The notes under the pieces were generated by a model that saw only the letters and a program-made list of their open reading frames with translations, did not search any database and was not told the origin of the DNA. Below, piece by piece: positions 1-8,813 of a stretch of 64,000 nucleotides of DNA; position 1 is the stretch's first letter, and the number at the start of each line of letters is the position of its first letter. The DNA lies in assembly GCA_945881735.1 (NCBI GenBank), contig CAMCVF010000003.1, forward strand, positions 124,001 through 188,000, read 5' to 3'. Source of the DNA: Methylotenera oryzisoli (GTDB lineage Bacteria; Pseudomonadota; Gammaproteobacteria; Burkholderiales; Methylophilaceae). A program made the translations under genes and the position numbers.

Positions 1-612
1 TTCGCCACTTCGGCGCATGGCAGCAATTGCCTTGTTATTAACCACAAATACGCGATAATCATGAGTAGATTTTACAAAGCTTTGCAAATAAAAAACGCCA
101 TCTACATGCTTATCCATTGGTAAAGGTGGCGATTCACTAACCAAGCGCACGCCCTGCCCTTGCGACCCAAATAGTGGCTTAATCACTAAGGCTTTTTGTT
201 GATTAATAACGGCATGCGCCGCTTGACGCGATTCGCATACCCAAGTGCGCGGCGTTTTAATACCAGACTGATGCAATAAAAAACTGGTCATGGCTTTATC
301 TACGGTGCGCTCAATCGCTTTTGCATCGTTGTAAATCAATACATTCTGCATTTTTAAAATATGAATCACATTTAAGCGCGTGGTAATTTGTTGCAAAGTA
401 CCGCCAGCAATGCCGCGCACAAAAGCTATTTTGGGTAATTCGTCAAAGTGAGGGATGTGAATGCATGGCGAATCTTGGGAAAGATCAATCACACAATCTC
501 TTAATGATACAAAAACAGCCTCTACTCCACGACTAGCAAAGGCTTTTGCTAGTTGCGCACCATGCCAACCACCTTGTGTTTCAACTTCATCCGTAAATAT
601 GGGGATACGCAT
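1..612 (-). CDS. RimK-like ATP-grasp ligase of the H4MPT cluster (3' end beyond window)
   Basis: I read an open frame from ATG at 612 to the window edge, 204 codons without a stop. It starts MRIPIFTDEVETQGGWHGAQ and contains an ATP-grasp core (VIKPLFGSQGQGVRLV, then DYRVFVVNNKAIAAM), as in RimK/MptN-type glutamate ligases. ATP-grasp genes of this kind accompany mch in methylotroph C1 clusters and are thought to add a glutamate or similar side chain to the pterin cofactor. It starts 9 bp after the mch stop, so the two are almost surely co-transcribed. The substrate is inferred from the neighbourhood. The C-terminus is missing only because the window ends. Confidence 0.85.
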   Translation of the reverse strand, partial: MRIPIFTDEVETQGGWHGAQLAKAFASRGVEAVFVSLRDCVIDLSQDSPCIHIPHFDELPKIAFVRGIAGGTLQQITTRLNVIHILKMQNVLIYNDAKAIERTVDKAMTSFLLHQSGIKTPRTWVCESRQAAHAVINQQKALVIKPLFGSQGQGVRLVSESPPLPMDKHVDGVFYLQSFVKSTHDYRVFVVNNKAIAAMRRSGE

Positions 613-621
613 TAAAACGAA

Positions 622-1593
622 TTAAGCGCCAAATGACTGGTTTAATAAATCTTCATCAAAAGCACCTGCAAAATAACTATTGCCAGTTGTTAGATTAGTA
701 ATAGCGACTTTTGCTGGCGAAAATAATAATGGGTCGATTTGGTAAAAATCCATATTCACCTCTTTAAAAACTTGTGCAAATGGCTTGCCATAATCTTTTG
801 AAGCACTACTGGGCAAATCGGCTGCTAATTTCTTGGCTGCTTCATCGCTACATTGCACAAATAAATGCACAAATCCACCAAACAAAATCGCATCATTGGT
901 GCGGCCCATGCCGGTCAAAAAGTCTGAGCTAGGGGATGGCAGTGGCGCACTCGCAATGCCATCCACTAATTGATTAAGAGGAAAATGCAAGGTATGCAGC
1001 TTATGCAAGGCCACTTCTAATACGCGCGCCACAATTTGCACAGTACCTGCAAGACTGCGAGTTGGGGTTAAAATAAAGGTCAAGTTTTCAGGATTTATTA
1101 GCGTATCGCGCGCGACTTTTTCAATCACCTCAAGCGGCGGAACTCTGTCTGCTTCTAAAACCAATACGGTTTTTTTTGCCGTGTCTTTATAGTCAATGTC
1201 TTTAAAAAGATCCTCACGCTGGGCAATGCTGCGCGCAGGACCAGAACCCAGTGAAAAAAACTTTTCGTAACTTAAAGTCCAGCCTGCATACTGGCTACCC
1301 AAACATGCTAGCACAGGTCTCTTTGCGCTGACTTGCACGCCTGTTGGCCAATGCTTAAACGGTAACTGTTGTGTAAAAGTAACCTGCCCCAAGCCCCCCA
1401 TGCAAATTTCCGCAATGCGCCGCCCTGCTTCCAGTCCTCCTGCGACATCAATTCCAGCATCCACAATTATTGCGCCAGAGTTATGTTTGCTAATGCCTAA
1501 ATTAAGCGTAGCTGCATCGTTAAGCAAAGCAACTACTAAAGGTTGCGCTAGTTGGTTAACACTTATAGAGTTTGTAGGCTGAATATCAATCAT
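622..1593 (-). CDS. mch: Methenyltetrahydromethanopterin cyclohydrolase
   Basis: The 323-residue product matches Mch in length and in its conserved pieces: an N-terminal region with NSGAIIVDAGIDVAGGLEAG, a central region with CLGSQYAGW and SLGSGPARS, and a C-terminal FYQIDPLLFSPA. Mch is a cytoplasmic enzyme that hydrolyses methenyl-H4MPT to formyl-H4MPT, the step between MtdB and the Fhc formyltransferase/hydrolase complex in formaldehyde oxidation. It sits third from last in the operon mptG-mtdB-orfY-mch-rimK-like. No odd features were seen, and the reading frame is complete. Confidence 0.95.
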   Translation of the reverse strand: MIDIQPTNSISVNQLAQPLVVALLNDAATLNLGISKHNSGAIIVDAGIDVAGGLEAGRRIAEICMGGLGQVTFTQQLPFKHWPTGVQVSAKRPVLACLGSQYAGWTLSYEKFFSLGSGPARSIAQREDLFKDIDYKDTAKKTVLVLEADRVPPLEVIEKVARDTLINPENLTFILTPTRSLAGTVQIVARVLEVALHKLHTLHFPLNQLVDGIASAPLPSPSSDFLTGMGRTNDAILFGGFVHLFVQCSDEAAKKLAADLPSSASKDYGKPFAQVFKEVNMDFYQIDPLLFSPAKVAITNLTTGNSYFAGAFDEDLLNQSFGA

Positions 1594-1632
1594 ATTTAAT
1601 CGTCTTGGTTTGAAATTTAATTATTAGGGTTG

Positions 1633-2736
1633 CTAAAGATCAGCCGTTCTTTGTAGTACCTTTTGTTTAGCGAGCTTTGCTGTGCGCGCCCCAGCAATCA
1701 CACTGCAAATCGGCATGCCCATTGGTATCACGCTATTAGGCTGCGGGATATCACATACCCATTCTGGCCAATCCATATCTAGCGGTACTTTTGCAGTTTG
1801 GTTAGCGTAGATAATCTGCATGGCCCGCGATTGCCTAGCTACCACTGGCCACTCAGTTAATTGAGCTATACAACTGGCAACATGCGCCGCAAATAAATTG
1901 CCGCGTTTGGCTTCGTACAACCCCATAGACATACTTAATCGTGGGTTAATCTCTAACATAAACACATCATCGTTATGCACAATGCAATCGCAACTATTAA
2001 GGCCTATTAAACCCAACTTTTGGGTAATTATTTCCACAAACGCAGTTAGTTTGCTTTGCACTATTTCTGACAATACAACTTGGCTAACGGCCCCGCCAAA
2101 TCGATAAGGTGACAGAAAAGTTGGGCTACACCATTGCTCATTAAAGCCGATGACTTGCGCATTGTTTCCTGCCGCTAAAAACAAACATGAAATTGGCGTA
2201 CCCGCTTGTTTTTGTTGGTAATACACTTGCGGCTTTAAACCAACATCTAATGGTTCTAAGTTGATGGGCAACAGCGTTTTAATATGCTCACCACCACTAG
2301 CGCCTACCGTTTTTTGCAACCAACCCAAAGTAGCATTTGGCTTTTCAACAACCGTTTTGGGGTATGGCATGGCAAACAAATCACAAAGTGCAAAAATAGA
2401 CAGCGGCTGCTTACATTTTGCAATGGCTACTGAATTGTTGCCTATGATTGGTAGTATTAATTCAACTTTGTTTAACAAATCAGGCTGCGCTTCAATACCA
2501 GCTCCATATGCAAAGCCAATACAATTTTTTAATTTAAGAAGCCTAAGTGCAGCTAGCAACTGTTCAGAATCAAACTGCCCATTACTCACATCAATTTGAA
2601 TAACTTTTTTGGCTAGCAATTGTGTATCAACATCGGCAAAAGCGTCTAGTGCAATCACCTCAAAACCTGCAGCAACTGCCGCTTGCACATAAACGCGGCT
2701 AGAAATCGCCGCGATGACAATCGTCTTATTCACCAA
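1633..2736 (-). CDS. ATP-grasp protein of the H4MPT cluster (OrfY type)
   Basis: The 367-residue product has an N-terminal dinucleotide-fold-like start (IVIAAISSRVYVQAAVAAGF), a central ATP-grasp region, and the metal/ATP-binding end FMLEINPRLSMSMGLYE near residues 270-290. This is the OrfY family seen beside mch and mtdB in methylotrophic bacteria. ATP-grasp enzymes join a carboxylate to an amine or thiol using ATP, so a role in building the H4MPT side chain is likely, but the exact reaction is not established to my knowledge. It lies between mtdB and mch on the same strand with gaps of 20-40 bp, which fits one transcript. Confidence 0.85.
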   Translation of the reverse strand: MVNKTIVIAAISSRVYVQAAVAAGFEVIALDAFADVDTQLLAKKVIQIDVSNGQFDSEQLLAALRLLKLKNCIGFAYGAGIEAQPDLLNKVELILPIIGNNSVAIAKCKQPLSIFALCDLFAMPYPKTVVEKPNATLGWLQKTVGASGGEHIKTLLPINLEPLDVGLKPQVYYQQKQAGTPISCLFLAAGNNAQVIGFNEQWCSPTFLSPYRFGGAVSQVVLSEIVQSKLTAFVEIITQKLGLIGLNSCDCIVHNDDVFMLEINPRLSMSMGLYEAKRGNLFAAHVASCIAQLTEWPVVARQSRAMQIIYANQTAKVPLDMDWPEWVCDIPQPNSVIPMGMPICSVIAGARTAKLAKQKVLQRTADL

Positions 2737-2755
2737 AACTTAACTTAGCTTAAAA

Positions 2756-3649
2756 CTAGCTCAAAATTGTTCTAGCGATATCAAATGCGTGTTTATAATC
2801 AAGGTGCACAGAGTGTTGTGCACCCAACATTTGCTGCAACATGATTTGCTGCGTTTTGTATTTCAATTGACCAATCGCCAACGCACCTAAGCCGCTAATT
2901 TGCGTTTCAGCAATCAACTGTCCTTCGCTCATCACATCAACACCAGCTACTCCGGAAGGTGCTACCGCATTTACATCTGCCACAATATTTAGTGTTTTAG
3001 ATGCTCTGAAATGCGCAAGCTCTAAAACTCTAATACCTGTCGCTGCCGCGCAAATTGCAACCGAGGCGGATTGTAGAATCTGCGTTTTCTTAGCATCATC
3101 CGTGCCGTCTACCACCTGTAAACTGGCGCCATATTTTTGCTGTAAATCAGCAGCATAAGCCTGCATTTGCGTTAACTCTTTATGCGCTACCAATTGCACG
3201 CTTGCGCCCGTTGATGCAGCAATTAAAGCCGCCGTGCTACCTACTGCTCCGCCTGCGCCAAAAATGGCAATGGTTTGTGCCGCAAGTGTTTGCTGATTAT
3301 TTTTGAGCAATGTATCTATTTTAGCCAGCATGGCTGCCGCCGTTGTAAATGCTCCAGAAGGGTCGGCAAATGTAGACATTTCAAATGGTATAAACATAGC
3401 GTTTTTGGCCGCTTGTTGCATGGTTAGTGCCAAATGAATATCGCGCCCACCAACAAACAGTCCTTCACGCTTGACTCCCGAAGGGCTACGCGAAAAAATC
3501 GCATCTTGGATTAATGCGGCCACTTCATCTAAAGCCACATTGGTATAAGGCATAATTTTGTCAAATCCCGCGTCATAAGCCATATTCACGTCAAATGGGC
3601 TGGCATTTTTAGCGGCAGTGATTAAATGTAATATAGAAACTTTTTGCAT
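2756..3649 (-). CDS. mtdB: NAD(P)-dependent methylenetetrahydromethanopterin dehydrogenase
   Basis: The 297-residue product resembles MtdB rather than MtdA: it begins with ILHLITAAKNASPFDVNMAY, has FSRSPSGVKREGLFVGG and FEMSTFADPSGAFTTAAAM, and a nucleotide-binding loop IFGAGGAVGS near residue 130. MtdB oxidises methylene-H4MPT to methenyl-H4MPT with NAD or NADP in the cytoplasm. It is the second gene of the minus-strand H4MPT operon, directly after mptG and before the OrfY gene. The C-terminal VADVNAVAPSG segment is also typical of the family. Full length and undisrupted. Confidence 0.95.
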   Translation of the reverse strand: MQKVSILHLITAAKNASPFDVNMAYDAGFDKIMPYTNVALDEVAALIQDAIFSRSPSGVKREGLFVGGRDIHLALTMQQAAKNAMFIPFEMSTFADPSGAFTTAAAMLAKIDTLLKNNQQTLAAQTIAIFGAGGAVGSTAALIAASTGASVQLVAHKELTQMQAYAADLQQKYGASLQVVDGTDDAKKTQILQSASVAICAAATGIRVLELAHFRASKTLNIVADVNAVAPSGVAGVDVMSEGQLIAETQISGLGALAIGQLKYKTQQIMLQQMLGAQHSVHLDYKHAFDIARTILS

Positions 3650-3680
3650 GATATTTTGCTTTGAATTAAGTATGCTTAGG

Positions 3681-4679
3681 TTAACTTAAATCGATGCTTG
3701 CGCCTGTATTCTTAGCGCGTATTAATTGAAAATGTAAATTAGCTGATAAAAACTGTTGTTGCAATTGATTAAGCGTACTATTTGCAATCATCTCATCCTC
3801 AAATATAGCAAAACCAGTTGGCCCCCAAGAGCTTTGCCCTGCGCAAATAAAACCATGCTGATTTAAATAACTGAGCACCTGTGCCACTTGTGTGCTTTTA
3901 TAATGTCCACCCTGCGCGGCGAAAAAATACTCACTTGTAGCCTTTTGTAAAACATAAATCGCTTGCGAAAAATGCGTATAATCACTCTCAACAACGGCTG
4001 GCAAAGCTTGCATTAAAACACGATGACTTAGGTGCTGCGCAGTAGCCAAATCGGCAGGCGGCAATGTTTCAAACGCTTGCAATTCTGCATCGCCAAAAAC
4101 CCCTTTATCATCATTATCCATAATTAATAAAATCGGCCATTCCTGAGGGAAATCATGGCGCGCGATAATGGGCGGAATTTTATTAGCATGATTTGTGCCT
4201 CTACCACTATCCAACACCAAGCCACCCTGCCCAAAAGTACCAATGCCAATTCCTGAACGGCGCCCTCTGCTGGTCATCGCCGCTAATTGCGTACTGGTTA
4301 AACCTAAATCAAACAAAGTATTAATACCTGCGCCTACTGCCAAAGCCATTTGCGTACCAGAACCTAAACCAGCATGTTCAGGAATACTTTCACGCACTTT
4401 GATTGAAAAATGCATATCGCTTTTTAAGTAAGTTTTGAAGTTTTCAACAATTTTGGCTACACAATCGTGATTTTTTGCCTCAATTAATGGTTTTTGACTT
4501 TTCTCAATGATCAATTGGGTTATGGGTGCATTTAGATTCAAGCCTAAGCTACCAAACAATCGGCCTTGACTACCGTTTAAGTCAATAAAGCCCATATGCA
4601 AACGTGCAGTGGTTGTTACATTTACTTTTTGATATTGCAAAATTTCTGTAGTGATGGAATTGGGGCGGTTCATGGCCAT
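3681..4679 (-). CDS. mptG: Beta-ribofuranosylaminobenzene 5'-phosphate synthase
   Basis: The 332-residue product belongs to the GHMP-kinase fold family of beta-RFAP synthases (Orf4 of methylotroph C1 clusters). Key pieces are TARLHMGFIDLNG near the N-terminus, the glycine-rich PEHAGLGSGTQMALAVG, and a second Gly-rich GIGIGTFGQGGLVLDSG. The enzyme condenses p-aminobenzoate with phosphoribosyl pyrophosphate, releasing CO2 and PPi, the first committed step to the arylamine part of H4MPT. It is the first gene of the operon. ATG codons exist at 4679 and 4673; I kept the upstream one but saw no clear ribosome binding site for either. The 224-bp gap to ppsA must hold the divergent promoters. Confidence 0.9.
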   Translation of the reverse strand: MAMNRPNSITTEILQYQKVNVTTTARLHMGFIDLNGSQGRLFGSLGLNLNAPITQLIIEKSQKPLIEAKNHDCVAKIVENFKTYLKSDMHFSIKVRESIPEHAGLGSGTQMALAVGAGINTLFDLGLTSTQLAAMTSRGRRSGIGIGTFGQGGLVLDSGRGTNHANKIPPIIARHDFPQEWPILLIMDNDDKGVFGDAELQAFETLPPADLATAQHLSHRVLMQALPAVVESDYTHFSQAIYVLQKATSEYFFAAQGGHYKSTQVAQVLSYLNQHGFICAGQSSWGPTGFAIFEDEMIANSTLNQLQQQFLSANLHFQLIRAKNTGASIDLS

Positions 4680-4903
4680 GCTTAATTAAGTTGCACTCGA
4701 CTGTAATTTGTTATTTTAGCTTAAACCAGTAAATTTTTGACGATTAGCCAAATTTAACCATATTGAGCAACGGATGTGACGTGACATTAACAACCTATTT
4801 TGGCACAATACAAAACATAAACAATTAAAACAAATAAATAGTGCGTCCACATAAATAAAGCACTATTCAATCTAAATCTTCTGCAAAAATTAAGGGATTC
4901 AGT

Positions 4904-7279
4904 ATGTCAGTAGCTCACGTAGTTCCATTTGAACAACTCCGCAATACAGATGTAGGCTCAGTTGGCGGCAAAAACGCATCACTTGGCGAAATGATTTCAC
5001 AATTAAAGGCAAAGGGTGTGCGCGTTCCAACAGGCTTTGCTACCACCGCTCATGCGTTCCGTGAGTTTTTAGCGCAAGATGGTTTAGATAAAAAAATTAA
5101 CGATTTGCTTGACGATTTAAATGCAGATGACACGCAAGCGTTGGCTATATGTGGCAAAAAAATTCGCGGCTGGATAATGGAAGCTTCTTTTCCAACTGCA
5201 TTAAATGCAGCTATTGCAGAAAACTATGCCCGTTTAACAGACAACTCAGCGACTGGTACCACCTTTGCGGTGCGCTCATCAGCAACAGCAGAAGATTTAC
5301 CGGATGCTTCTTTTGCTGGTCAGCAAGAATCATTTTTGAATATTCACGGTTTAGATAATATTACGCATGCCATCAAAGAAGTTTTTGCTTCTTTATATAA
5401 CGACCGCGCGATTTCATACCGTGTGCATAAAGGATTTGTCCATGCCGATGTAGCGTTATCAGCTGGGGTTCAACAAATGGTGCGCTCTGATATTGGTTGT
5501 GCTGGCGTGATGTTTACGATTGATACCGAATCTGGCTTTAAAGATGTAGCATTTATTACATCAAGCTACGGTTTGGGCGAAACAGTGGTGCAAGGTGCGG
5601 TGAATCCGGATGAATTTTATGTACACAAACCATTATTAGCGCTTGGCAAACCAGCGATTATCCGCCGCACAATGGGTTCAAAGCTCATCAAAATGGTATT
5701 TAGCGATGCCACACAAGCGGGCAAAAGCACCAACACTGTGGATGTAGACCCAGCGCTATCAGACATTTACTCATTAAGTGATTCCGATATCTTAGAGTTG
5801 GCGACTTACGCCATGACTATTGAGAACCACTATGGCTGCCCGATGGATATTGAATGGGGTAAAAACGGCTTAGATAACAAGTTATATATTTTGCAAGCTC
5901 GTCCAGAAACCGTTAAATCGCAAGAGCTACTTAATAATGTAACCGAATCATATAAATTGCAAAAACATTCTGCTAAACCATTGGTTGCAGGGCGTGCCGT
6001 GACACAAAAAGTGGGCGTTGGCCCAGTTCGTATCGTGCTAGACCCTGCGCAAATGCATGAAGTGCAGCCAGGCGATGTATTAGTAGCCGACATGACTGAT
6101 CCAAATTGGGAACCAGTAATGAAACGCGCCGCCGCTTTGGTGACTAACCGTGGTGGCCGTACCTGCCATGCTGCGATTATTGCTCGTGAGTTAGGTATTC
6201 CAGCCATTGTGGGCTCTGTTAATGCGACTGATTTATTGCGCGAGGGCGAAATTGTCACTGTATCTTGTGCCGAAGGCGAAACGGGTTTTGTTTATCACGG
6301 CACGATCGATTTTGAAGTATCAACCCAAGCCAACAGTGCTTTATCAAAACCACCGTGCAAAATCATGATGAACGTGGGCAACCCAGATATGGCATTTAGC
6401 TTTGCGCAAATTCCTAATGATGGCGTTGGTTTAGCCCGTTTAGAGTTTGTGATTAATAATATGGTTGGCATTCACCCTAAAGCAATCTTAAACATGGATG
6501 CAATGCCAAAAATTATTCAAGAGACGATTAAGAGCCGTGCGCGTGGCTATGCCTCACCTAAACAGTTTTACATTGATAAAGTGGCTGAAGGCGTGGCCAC
6601 TATTGCTGCTTCTTTCTACCCAAAACCAGTGATAGTGCGCACCTCTGATTTTAAATCAAACGAATACAAAAAATTGGTTGGCGGTGATATTTATGAGCCA
6701 GACGAAGAAAACCCAATGATTGGTTTTCGTGGCGCAGCGCGTTATATGGCGGATGACTTTAAAGAGTGCTTTGCAATGGAGTGTGTTGCCATGAAAAAAG
6801 TGCGCGATGAAATGGGCTTAACTAACGTTGAGCTAATGTTGCCATTCGTGCGCACATTAGATGAAGCAAAAGCTGTAACTGATATTATGGCGGCCAATGG
6901 CCTTAAGCGTGGCGAAAATGGCTTGCGTTTAATCATGATGTGCGAGATTCCTTCTAATGCCTTATTAGCCGAACAATTCTTAGAGTATTTCGATGGCTTC
7001 TCAATCGGATCTAACGACTTAACTCAATTAACATTGGGTATGGACCGCGATTCTGGTATCTTGGCAGACGGTTTTGATGAGCGTAACGATGCGGTGAAAG
7101 TATTGCTGAAAATGGCGATTAGCACCTGCAACCGTTTGGGCAAATACGTGGGCATTTGTGGTCAAGGTCCTTCTGATCACCCTGATTTTGCTGAATGGTT
7201 AGTGGGAGAGGGCATACAATCGATTTCACTGAATCCAGATACCGTGGTTGCCACTTGGCAACGTCTGACTAAAAAATAA
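4904..7279 (+). CDS. ppsA: Phosphoenolpyruvate synthase
   Basis: The 791-residue product has the three PEP-synthase domains in order: N-terminal ATP-binding domain ([31 protein letters not shown]), the phosphohistidine swivel domain with [18 protein letters not shown] (His about 422), and the C-terminal PEP/pyruvate TIM barrel ending with [17 protein letters not shown] (Cys about 752). The spacing equals that of the E. coli enzyme. It makes PEP from pyruvate and ATP, important for carbon assimilation when pyruvate comes from the ribulose monophosphate cycle. A purine-rich AAGGGA lies just ahead of the ATG. It is followed 15 bp later by its regulator ppsR. Confidence 0.97.
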   Translation: MSVAHVVPFEQLRNTDVGSVGGKNASLGEMISQLKAKGVRVPTGFATTAHAFREFLAQDGLDKKINDLLDDLNADDTQALAICGKKIRGWIMEASFPTALNAAIAENYARLTDNSATGTTFAVRSSATAEDLPDASFAGQQESFLNIHGLDNITHAIKEVFASLYNDRAISYRVHKGFVHADVALSAGVQQMVRSDIGCAGVMFTIDTESGFKDVAFITSSYGLGETVVQGAVNPDEFYVHKPLLALGKPAIIRRTMGSKLIKMVFSDATQAGKSTNTVDVDPALSDIYSLSDSDILELATYAMTIENHYGCPMDIEWGKNGLDNKLYILQARPETVKSQELLNNVTESYKLQKHSAKPLVAGRAVTQKVGVGPVRIVLDPAQMHEVQPGDVLVADMTDPNWEPVMKRAAALVTNRGGRTCHAAIIARELGIPAIVGSVNATDLLREGEIVTVSCAEGETGFVYHGTIDFEVSTQANSALSKPPCKIMMNVGNPDMAFSFAQIPNDGVGLARLEFVINNMVGIHPKAILNMDAMPKIIQETIKSRARGYASPKQFYIDKVAEGVATIAASFYPKPVIVRTSDFKSNEYKKLVGGDIYEPDEENPMIGFRGAARYMADDFKECFAMECVAMKKVRDEMGLTNVELMLPFVRTLDEAKAVTDIMAANGLKRGENGLRLIMMCEIPSNALLAEQFLEYFDGFSIGSNDLTQLTLGMDRDSGILADGFDERNDAVKVLLKMAISTCNRLGKYVGICGQGPSDHPDFAEWLVGEGIQSISLNPDTVVATWQRLTKK

Positions 7280-7294
7280 TAGGCGGTTTTTCAA

Positions 7295-8113
7295 ATGGAC
7301 CACCGTACTGTATTTTTTATTTCGGATGGCACTGGTATTACTGCAGGTGCCTTGGGTAAGCTGTTGGAACATTTTCCGCTTACCAATTTTAAACAAGTAC
7401 GACTGCCATTTACCGACACTTTAGACAAAATTAAATTAGCCAGAAATGCCATATTAGAGGCAACGGAGGAAGATAATGCCAGACCGACAGTGATTATGTC
7501 GCTTGGTAATATTGAGCTGCGAAATAACCTTAAAGAAGCCAATGCCTATTTTATTGATTTGTTTACCGCTTTTATTGATCCACTTGGCGAAGAGCTGAAT
7601 CAAAAGCCGCTGACAGGTGCTGGTATTGCGCATAGCGTGATGGGTACTAATTACCATGAGCGTATGGAAGCGATTAATTTCACATTAAACCATGACGATG
7701 GCATAACCAACTCTGGCCTTGATGAAGCGCAAGTGATTTTAATCGGCGTATCTCGCTGCGGAAAAACGCCGACCAGCATTTATTTAGCTATGCAATTTGG
7801 AATTAAAGCAGCTAATTACCCCCTTATTCCAGAAGACTTTGAGCGGGGCAAGCTACCCGAAGTACTGTACAAGCATATCGATAAAATTTTTGGCTTAACA
7901 ATTAAGCCAGAACGTTTACATTCTGTGCGTTCTGAGCGAAGACCAGATAGTTTTTATGCGTCTTTAGACAATTGCCGCAAAGAAATTGCCACAGCTGAAA
8001 ACTTAATGCGCACCAGTAATATCACTTGGGCCGACTCAACAAGTCGCTCTATTGAAGAGCTATCGGCCATTATCTTGCAAAAAATTAGGCAGCCTAAAAA
8101 ACAAGCGGCTTAA
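7295..8113 (+). CDS. ppsR: PEP synthase regulatory kinase/pyrophosphorylase (DUF299)
   Basis: The 272-residue product starts with RTVFFISDGTGITAGALG and carries the P-loop GVSRCGKTPTSIYLA near residues 150-165, the two marks of the PpsR/PDRP family. Family members inactivate PEP synthase by ADP-dependent phosphorylation of a threonine beside the catalytic histidine, and reactivate it by phosphate-dependent dephosphorylation. The position 15 bp downstream of ppsA fits this partnership. A bidirectional terminator follows the stop codon. Confidence 0.95.
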   Translation: MDHRTVFFISDGTGITAGALGKLLEHFPLTNFKQVRLPFTDTLDKIKLARNAILEATEEDNARPTVIMSLGNIELRNNLKEANAYFIDLFTAFIDPLGEELNQKPLTGAGIAHSVMGTNYHERMEAINFTLNHDDGITNSGLDEAQVILIGVSRCGKTPTSIYLAMQFGIKAANYPLIPEDFERGKLPEVLYKHIDKIFGLTIKPERLHSVRSERRPDSFYASLDNCRKEIATAENLMRTSNITWADSTSRSIEELSAIILQKIRQPKKQAA

Positions 8114-8125
8114 TACTGAGCAAAT

Positions 8126-8154
8126 AAAAAAGAGGCTCAAGGCCTCTTTTTTAT
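8126..8154. terminator. Bidirectional rho-independent terminator after ppsR
   Basis: A near-perfect stem (AAAAGAGGC paired with GCCTCTTTT) with a short loop is flanked by A-run on the left and T-run on the right. It sits between the convergent genes ppsR (+) and the peroxidase gene (-), so it can end both transcripts. Confidence 0.85.
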
Positions 8155-8172
8155 TTACTTAAACTTCAAATT

Positions 8173-8718
8173 CTATTTTAAAAAAGGCTTTATCTTACTA
8201 ATAATTTCCGCTGAATCAGGTGCAACAGTACTTTCAAACGCATACACCTGCTTAGCACCCGGCGTAATGACATATTTATAAAAATTCCACATCGGGGCTT
8301 GACCTGATGTTGCGGCCAGTTGTTTGTAAAAAGGATTAGCATTTGCACCAACTACAGAACTTTTCGCCGTCATTGGAAAATTAACACCGTATGTCGCTTT
8401 GCAGAAATCACCAATCGCCTTGTCTTCACCTAACTCTTGCTTAAAATCATTGGAAGGAAAGCCAACCACTAATAAGCCCTGACCTTTATGTTTTTTGTAT
8501 AAACCCTCAAGCGCCTCAAACTGTGGTGTGAAGCCACATTTGCTGGCAGTATTCACCACCAAAATTGGTTTGTCCTGATAATCACAGAGATTAACTTGCT
8601 GACCTTGCAGGGTTTTAAATTGGTGATTATAAAGATCTGGGCAAACTGCTGCATTCGCCACTGAGCTAGCGCCAACCGCTAGCAAGCCTAATACAGCTGA
8701 CGATATCATTTTGTTCAT
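8173..8718 (-). CDS. Exported glutathione peroxidase family protein
   Basis: The 181-residue product has a signal peptide ending near ANA (residues 21-23), so it probably acts in the periplasm. The peroxidatic cysteine is in NTASKCGFTPQF (C61), and the conserved WNF is at 144-146. The second motif reads FPSNDF (87-91) where many homologues have FPCNQF, so the usual catalytic glutamine is aspartate and the nearby cysteine is serine. Such FPSNDF proteins form a known-looking proteobacterial variant; the electron donor is more likely a thioredoxin-like protein than glutathione, which is inference. It shares a terminator with convergent ppsR and stands alone as a transcript. Confidence 0.9.
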   Translation of the reverse strand: MNKMISSAVLGLLAVGASSVANAAVCPDLYNHQFKTLQGQQVNLCDYQDKPILVVNTASKCGFTPQFEALEGLYKKHKGQGLLVVGFPSNDFKQELGEDKAIGDFCKATYGVNFPMTAKSSVVGANANPFYKQLAATSGQAPMWNFYKYVITPGAKQVYAFESTVAPDSAEIISKIKPFLK

Positions 8719-8813
8719 ATTTAGTTTATCCCGTAATTTAAATTAAGCATCTATATGCAAGCTTGAACAATGGACTCAAATCAAATTGATTGGTTCTACC
8801 ATCGTCAAAAAAG

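Noticed and set aside
1400-1582. 60-codon plus-strand frame inside mch
   Set aside because: It lies wholly opposite a well-supported gene and has the composition of an antisense shadow. Same reasoning applied to the many other frames opposite real genes, such as 37516-37941 and 49375-50040.
4680-4903. Sigma-54 promoter upstream of ppsA (TGGCAC at about 4800)
   Set aside because: The -24-like TGGCAC has no matching TTGC element at the right spacing, so the promoter class cannot be claimed.
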